64,000 bases of DNA from Pseudomonas sp. SST3. Its GTDB lineage: Bacteria; Pseudomonadota; Gammaproteobacteria; Pseudomonadales; Pseudomonadaceae. This document shows positions 61,845 to 64,000 of this stretch, one piece after another (position 1 is the first letter of the stretch; every line of letters begins with the position of its first letter). The notes under the pieces were generated by a model, which saw nothing but the letters and a program-made list of their open reading frames with translations, was not told the origin of the DNA and searched no databases. The stretch is taken from contig NZ_QORI02000003.1 of NCBI RefSeq assembly GCF_003325755.1, positions 186,001 to 250,000 of the forward strand. The letters are read 5' to 3'. Position numbers and translations under genes: made by a program.

Positions 61845-62681
61845 ATGAGAAGCCTATTCGTAGCCATCGGGATGATGGCCGTTCTACAGGGCTGCGCCGT
61901 GCGCGAGCCCATGTCGGCGGACCAGGAAACCCCAACCCTTACACCCCGTACCTCGACCTATCAGGACCTGCTTGAACTACCCCGCCCCAGGGGACCGCTG
62001 GTGGCAGCGGTATACGGCTTTCGCGACCAGACAGGGCAATACAAACCGAGCCCGGCCAGCTCATTTTCCACCGCAGTCACCCAAGGCGCGGCCAGCATGC
62101 TGGTCGATGCGATGCAGGCCAGCGGCTGGTTCATCGTGCTGGAGCGCGAAGGCCTGCAGAACGTGCTGACCGAGCGCAAGATCATTCGCGCTTCGCAGGC
62201 CAAGCCGGATGTCGCACCGAATATCCAGTCGGAGCTGCCATCGCTACTGGCCGCCAACATCATCATGGAAGGCGCCATCGTCGCCTACGAAACCAACGTG
62301 CGCAGCGGCGGACAGGGTGCACGCTACCTCGGCATTGGCGTCTCGCAGGAATATCGGGTCGATCAGGTCACGGTCAATCTGCGTGCAATCGATGTACGTA
62401 GCGGTCAGGTGTTGTCCAACGTGATGACCACCAAGACCATCTACTCCATCGGGCGCAGCGCCAACGTTTATAAGTTCATCGAGTTCAAGGAGCTGCTCGA
62501 AGCCGAGGCTGGCTACACCACCAACGAACCAGCGCAGCTTTGCGTACTCTCAGCGATCGAAGCGGCCGTCGCTCACCTGATCGCCCAAGGCGTTGATCGT
62601 CGACTCTGGCAAACCGCGGAGAACACCCCTGCGATCAAGGCGGAACTGGCGAAATACCTCGCGACGCCCGCCAAGATCTGA
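61845..62681 (+). CDS. csgG: Curli secretion channel lipoprotein CsgG
   Basis: A 278-residue lipoprotein: MMAVLQGC lipobox (Cys 17). Conserved blocks: TYQDLLELPRPRGPLVAAVYGFRDQTGQYKP, GASMLVDAMQASGWFIVLEREGLQNVLTERKIIRA, AAYETN-like IVAYETNVRSGGQGARYLGIGVSQEYRVDQVTVNLRAIDVRSGQVLSNVMTTKTIYS. It forms the nonameric outer membrane pore that exports curlins. Ribosome site GGAGAGCAAAGG. Full length. Confidence 0.95.
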   Translation: MRSLFVAIGMMAVLQGCAVREPMSADQETPTLTPRTSTYQDLLELPRPRGPLVAAVYGFRDQTGQYKPSPASSFSTAVTQGAASMLVDAMQASGWFIVLEREGLQNVLTERKIIRASQAKPDVAPNIQSELPSLLAANIIMEGAIVAYETNVRSGGQGARYLGIGVSQEYRVDQVTVNLRAIDVRSGQVLSNVMTTKTIYSIGRSANVYKFIEFKELLEAEAGYTTNEPAQLCVLSAIEAAVAHLIAQGVDRRLWQTAENTPAIKAELAKYLATPAKI

Positions 62682-62771
62682 AACAAACGCAACGGTTTCG
62701 CTCGTTCGATGGATTTGACGAATCGCGGTTTAGGTCAGGATGACTGACCGCGATGCAATCAGGGATGACTG

Positions 62772-63261
62772 ATGAACCAGGTGCAATGGATTGCCCGTAA
62801 CGCACTGCCGCCACTGCTCTTCGCAGCGCTAGCCAGTCCTGTTCTCCAAGGCACCAGCCTTTCGATGGCGCTCGACCTAATCGGCAGCGACTTCGCTCAA
62901 CGCTCTTCGTACGCGACCCGGACCGGCCAGCTACCGGCGCCGCTGCTCATCATCCAGCAGGCCGATGGCCGCCTGATCGTGAGATCAATTAAAGCGGCAA
63001 CGCGCTTGGAGCATTCTTGCTGGATCGCGGCTACGCACACGAAGCGACGATCGCGCAGCACGGCAGCATAACCAAAAACTGATTTTTCAAGTCGGCACCT
63101 GCAACCAGGCCCGCTTTGAACAGTACGGCGCGCAAAACAACGCGCCGATCGAACAGACCGGCACAGGGCATCGCAGTTGCGTTACGCAGAATGGCCAGGG
63201 TCTGAACGTACTGGTTCGCCAGTACGTCTTGAAGCAAAGCACCACCAGGAAGTACCGCTGA
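62772..63261 (+). pseudogene. csgB: CsgB-like curli nucleator, two frameshifts
   Basis: From ATG 62772: MNQVQWIARNALPPLLFAAL (signal peptide), then LDLIGSDFAQ and GQLPAPLLIIQQADGRLIV. Near 62990 the frame shifts to SGNALGAFLLDRGYAHEATIAQHGS. Near 63052 it shifts again (GGCAGCATAACC would be in frame with one more C) to HNQKLIFQVGTCNQARFEQYG, AQNNAPIEQTGTGHRSCVTQNGQGLNVLVRQY, ending at TGA 63259-63261. The repeats (Q-x-G-x-x-N-x-A) and the position before csgA identify a curlin minor subunit/nucleator. Two lesions in 60 codons with the rest conserved suggest either sequencing error or recent loss; without CsgB the curlin would not be anchored to the cell. Confidence 0.85.
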
Positions 63262-63283
63262 AAACATTCCATGGAGAGACATA

Positions 63284-64000
63284 ATGTTCAAGATCAAACC
63301 CCTTGTAGCTGCCCTTCTGACTGTCGCCGCCACACAGGCTTTCGCCGCCGGCAACACATCCGAACAGCGCCAGAACGGCATCGACAACCTCGCCCAGGTA
63401 GAGCAAAACGCCGGCGCATCGAACATGGCCAAGCAGCTGCAAAGCGGCTGGGGCAATGACGCGATGATCGAGCAGAACGGCTCACATTCCTCGTCAGCCC
63501 TGCAAACCCAGATCGCAAACTTCCATCAGGCTGACGTCACCCAGACGCTCGCCGTGCGCAGCAGCTCGGTGCAGTGGCAGAACGGCAAGGCCAACATTGC
63601 CCGCGCCAACCAGACCGGCACCTGGGGCAGCAGTATCGAACAGCGGCAACATGGTTACGCCAACAGCGCCGAAACCGATCAGACCGGCACTCACGACAGT
63701 GACGCCGTTACCAAGCAACAAGGGGCTCACAACGTCGCCGCCAGCTACCAGGCCGTGGCCCATGGCAGCGAGTCGGCGTTGTATCAGAACGGTAACCGCA
63801 ACGATGCAAGCACCACTCAGTCGTTCAGCGCCAATGACCGCGCCATGATCGACCAGCAAGGCAACGAGAACGCCGCCGGCATCACCCAGACCTGGAGCGC
63901 CGGCTCGATCGTCGAGGTCGAGCAGATCGGCAACCTCAACGAGGCGTACGTAAGCCAGACCGGTGCCCGACACGAGGCGTACACCTATTCAGGCGGCGAC
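63284..64000 (+). CDS. csgA: Major curlin CsgA-like amyloid subunit, 3' end outside the window
   Basis: Open from ATG 63284 (GGAGAGACATA before it) to the window edge, at least 239 residues with no stop. Signal peptide KPLVAALLTVAATQAFA, then curlin repeats of about 22 residues with the Q-x-G-x-x-N-x-A-x3-Q core, for example ARANQTGTWGSSIEQRQHGYA, SALYQNGNRNDASTTQ, MIDQQGNENAAGITQ, VEQIGNLNEAYVSQTG. CsgA is secreted unfolded through CsgG and polymerises into curli fibres. It is already longer than the 151-residue Escherichia coli protein and is near the end of a csgD-E-F-G-B-A run. Confidence 0.92.
   Translation, partial: MFKIKPLVAALLTVAATQAFAAGNTSEQRQNGIDNLAQVEQNAGASNMAKQLQSGWGNDAMIEQNGSHSSSALQTQIANFHQADVTQTLAVRSSSVQWQNGKANIARANQTGTWGSSIEQRQHGYANSAETDQTGTHDSDAVTKQQGAHNVAASYQAVAHGSESALYQNGNRNDASTTQSFSANDRAMIDQQGNENAAGITQTWSAGSIVEVEQIGNLNEAYVSQTGARHEAYTYSGGD

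Noticed and set aside
1..64000. CRISPR arrays
   Set aside because: No set of regularly spaced direct repeats of 24-40 bp was seen; the curlin repeats at 63.3-64 kb are protein-coding.

Overview
The window looks like a chromosome segment of a Pseudomonas-type gammaproteobacterium, most likely of the Stutzerimonas (P. stutzeri) group. The evidence is the recA-pncC(cinA)-mutS-fdxA neighbourhood, an MvaT-type nucleoid protein, a membrane PQQ glucose dehydrogenase and a curli locus. The species is an inference from gene content; no alignment was run.

Region 1 (1 to about 12.39 kb) is accessory DNA. It holds the end of an IS1182-type transposase; a zinc-hook ABC ATPase with a PrrC/RloC-like tail beside a uracil-DNA-glycosylase-fold protein; an orphan HigA-like antitoxin; an extra MvaT-like silencer; an A+T-rich unknown gene; and a six-gene operon divergent from a small XRE repressor. 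Its right edge is its most striking part: a complete recA (11221-12264) lies about 100 bp downstream of, and in the same direction as, a native recA (from 12886) that is cut off after its GDTHVGLQ segment. The native fragment keeps its LexA box (12931-12946). The simplest reading is that an island inserted into recA and brought a replacement copy that the old SOS promoter can still drive.

Region 2 (12.97-30.3 kb) returns to core-like genes: pncC, mutS, fdxA, a CsbD-like stress protein, an overlapping envelope operon (GT4 glycosyltransferase, polysaccharide deacetylase, UPF0104 membrane protein), a YihY/BrkB protein, a flippase plus pyruvyl-transferase pair, tRNA-Thr(CGT), a translationally coupled trio of low-complexity membrane proteins, a secreted GH5 glycanase with three N-terminal repeats, and DUF2945/DUF488 genes.

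Region 3 (30.6-47.7 kb) is an exopolysaccharide locus of the Wzx/Wzy type. The main minus-strand operon reads: outer-membrane beta-barrel, short OPX export protein, Wzc-like tyrosine kinase, UDP-glucose dehydrogenase (frameshifted here), flippase, GT4, gmd and fcl (GDP-L-fucose), a Wzy-like polymerase, GT2, and a phosphoribosyltransferase-HAD fusion. A second flippase, a WecG/TagA-type GT26 and a second, single-domain GH5 lie downstream. The product is predicted to contain fucose and uronic acid, perhaps with pyruvate ketals. No polyprenyl-phosphate sugar-1-phosphate initiating transferase is present in the window.

Region 4 (48.4-60.1 kb) holds housekeeping and metabolic genes: cvfB, gcd, a soluble PQQ sugar dehydrogenase, a degenerate-looking pseudouridine synthase, two lipoproteins, a periplasmic binding-like protein, an SDR (frameshifted), an aldo/keto reductase with a VOC protein, and a LysE exporter. 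Region 5 (60.37-64.0 kb) is a collinear curli locus, csgD-like, csgE, csgF, csgG, csgB (two frameshifts) and csgA, which runs off the window.

Three genes (ugd, SDR, csgB) carry four single-base frameshifts in otherwise well conserved sequence. At least part of this may be sequencing error rather than gene decay.
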